Made by a program: the position numbers and the translations under genes
Shown here: positions 15,709 through 16,605 of the stretch, piece by piece
How the letters are laid out: every line of letters begins with the position of its first letter
Position numbering within the stretch: position 1 is the stretch's first letter
Assembly: GCA_002704665.1 (NCBI GenBank)
Contig: PAHB01000008.1
Span: 1-16,605 of the forward strand
Direction: 5' to 3'
From: Pseudomonadota bacterium
GTDB lineage: Bacteria; Pseudomonadota; Gammaproteobacteria; Burkholderiales; Eutrophovitaceae
Length of the DNA: 16,605 nucleotides
Notes under the pieces: generated by a model
Seen by the model: only the letters and a program-made list of their open reading frames with translations
Told to the model about the DNA's origin: nothing
Database searches by the model: none

Positions 15709-16441
15709 TGACCTATTGATGGTGGTTGATTCTGGAAACTCAAGGCTTAAGTGGCAGGGACAGTTTAAATCAGGACGAGTTTCGAGCGGGGATGTTGCTG
15801 TTAGTGATATAAATAATTTAAGTTTCCGTTGGAAAATGCTTGATAAACCTGATCGTTTATTGATTGCAAATGTTGCTGGTTCCGCCGTAGAAGCGCAATT
15901 GATTGAAATTTGTCACGAATTATGGGGATTAACTCCGTTTTTTATTAAAGCTACCAGCGTTTCTTGCGGGGTAACTAACTGTTATGATGAACCCGATAAG
16001 TTGGGGGCTGACAGATGGGCGTCATTGATTGGCGCACACAATATTTATCGAAAAGATTGTTTGATCGCATCTTTGGGTACCGCCACGACGATTGATACGC
16101 TTTACAGTGATGGTAGATTTTTAGGCGGGATAATATTGCCGGGTTTTGACTTGATGAAATCATCTCTATCCAAAACAGTTCCGAGTCTCAGCGTGCCGGA
16201 TGGTAGAATTGTTCAATTACCGAGAAATACGCCCGATGCGATATCAACCGGCATTTTAATAGCGGTTTTAGGTGCGGTAAAGGAATTGCGCTCCCAAATT
16301 ACTTGTCAGAGGGGTGTTGAGCCCAAAGTTATTTTTTGTGGGGGGCATGCTAGGCGTATTGCCGGTGCATTTAAAGAACAAAGTGTAATGCATCAACATT
16401 TAGTAATCGACGGACTCCTCAAAATAGGTCAGTTGAGATGA
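15698..16441 (+). CDS. coaX: Type III pantothenate kinase
   Basis: A 247-residue (from ATG 15698) CoaX-type kinase that phosphorylates pantothenate in the first step of coenzyme A synthesis. It carries the ASKHA-fold phosphate motif VVDSGNSRLKW near the start, then GADRWASLIGA, SLGTATTID and GGIILPGF, and a late CGGHA adenosine-site motif. These mark type III rather than type I (CoaA) kinases. The start at 15698 has AGGA AGG 3-9 nt upstream. A GTG four codons earlier (15686) is in frame but lacks a ribosome-binding site, so I prefer the ATG. The gene overlaps birA by 11 nt and its TGA overlaps the next ATG (ATGA), indicating a tightly coupled operon. The homologue in Bordetella was first named Baf, for effects on toxin gene expression. 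Confidence 0.95.
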   Translation: MKSNDLLMVVDSGNSRLKWQGQFKSGRVSSGDVAVSDINNLSFRWKMLDKPDRLLIANVAGSAVEAQLIEICHELWGLTPFFIKATSVSCGVTNCYDEPDKLGADRWASLIGAHNIYRKDCLIASLGTATTIDTLYSDGRFLGGIILPGFDLMKSSLSKTVPSLSVPDGRIVQLPRNTPDAISTGILIAVLGAVKELRSQITCQRGVEPKVIFCGGHARRIAGAFKEQSVMHQHLVIDGLLKIGQLR

Positions 16442-16605
16442 AGAAATTAGTACTTGGTATAATTATTCTTATAAATATAGTACTGGCTGTAGTTATCATT
16501 AGTGATACTCAAAATAATGATCGGCCACTATGGTCGAAGGAAACTAAAACAATTTCTAATGAATCCCAAGTAACCGTAACCGGTAATTTAAAAATAGAGG
16601 AAAAA
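16438..16605 (+). CDS. N-terminus of a membrane-anchored protein, probably SPOR-domain type, cut by window end
   Basis: Fifty-six codons, open to the window edge, start at an ATG overlapping the coaX stop (ATGA). The protein begins MKK, then one strongly hydrophobic segment (about residues 4-22), then a polar, charged stretch expected in the periplasm. This is a single-pass N-in anchor or uncleaved signal. In Burkholderiales the gene after coaX often encodes a small SPOR-domain (peptidoglycan-binding) protein with the same kind of N-terminal anchor. That position and topology are the only grounds for the call: the SPOR domain itself would lie beyond the window. It is probably translated by coupling to coaX, as no separate ribosome-binding site is clear. 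Confidence 0.6.
   Translation, partial: MKKLVLGIIILINIVLAVVIISDTQNNDRPLWSKETKTISNESQVTVTGNLKIEEK

Noticed and set aside
1..16605. CRISPR arrays, tRNA or rRNA genes, insertion sequences, attachment sites, toxin-antitoxin or defence genes
   Set aside because: No regularly spaced repeats, no terminal inverted repeats, no transposase, integrase or phage motifs and no tRNA-like cloverleaf were seen. Nearly all bases are in the listed genes.

Overview
The window is a densely coded, AT-rich stretch of a bacterial chromosome. It holds 11 complete protein genes and two cut by the window edges. I see no rRNA or tRNA genes, IS elements, CRISPR arrays or phage genes. A betaproteobacterium (Burkholderiales-like), probably with a compact low-GC genome of the marine or freshwater plankton type, fits best. 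The glutaminyl-tRNA synthetase carries the extended N-terminus and signature stretches I associate with Burkholderiales. The tight order birA - coaX (type III pantothenate kinase) - short membrane-anchored protein is also typical of that group. This assignment is inference from remembered family features, not a search.

Layout: (1) The start of aminopeptidase N (pepN) runs leftward off the window. (2) Rightward block 957-5826: an EctD-like 2-oxoglutarate dioxygenase, a COG4091-type oxidoreductase with a C-terminal SAF domain, a nitronate-monooxygenase-like flavoprotein, and the ribosome-associated ABC-F ATPase ettA. Gaps are 11-43 nt. (3) A leftward short-chain dehydrogenase ends tail to tail with ettA, 5 nt apart. 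(4) A rightward YnaI-like mechanosensitive channel. (5) Leftward block 14647-7921, read in this order: a DsbD/ScsB-type thiol:disulfide interchange protein, an enolase-superfamily (mandelate racemase group) enzyme, glnS, and a benzoylformate-decarboxylase-like ThDP enzyme whose start overlaps the end of glnS. (6) A rightward birA - coaX - SPOR-like gene run with overlapping genes, diverging from dsbD across only 62 nt.

Housekeeping genes (pepN, ettA, glnS, birA, coaX, dsbD) are interleaved with catabolic-looking enzymes whose substrates cannot be read from sequence. Two uncharacterised metabolic groupings deserve attention. One is the dioxygenase / SAF-oxidoreductase / flavoprotein trio. The other is the enolase-superfamily enzyme and ThDP decarboxylase-like enzyme flanking glnS. 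I found no defence system, mobile element or obviously new genetic system. The interest lies in unassigned enzymes and their operon context.
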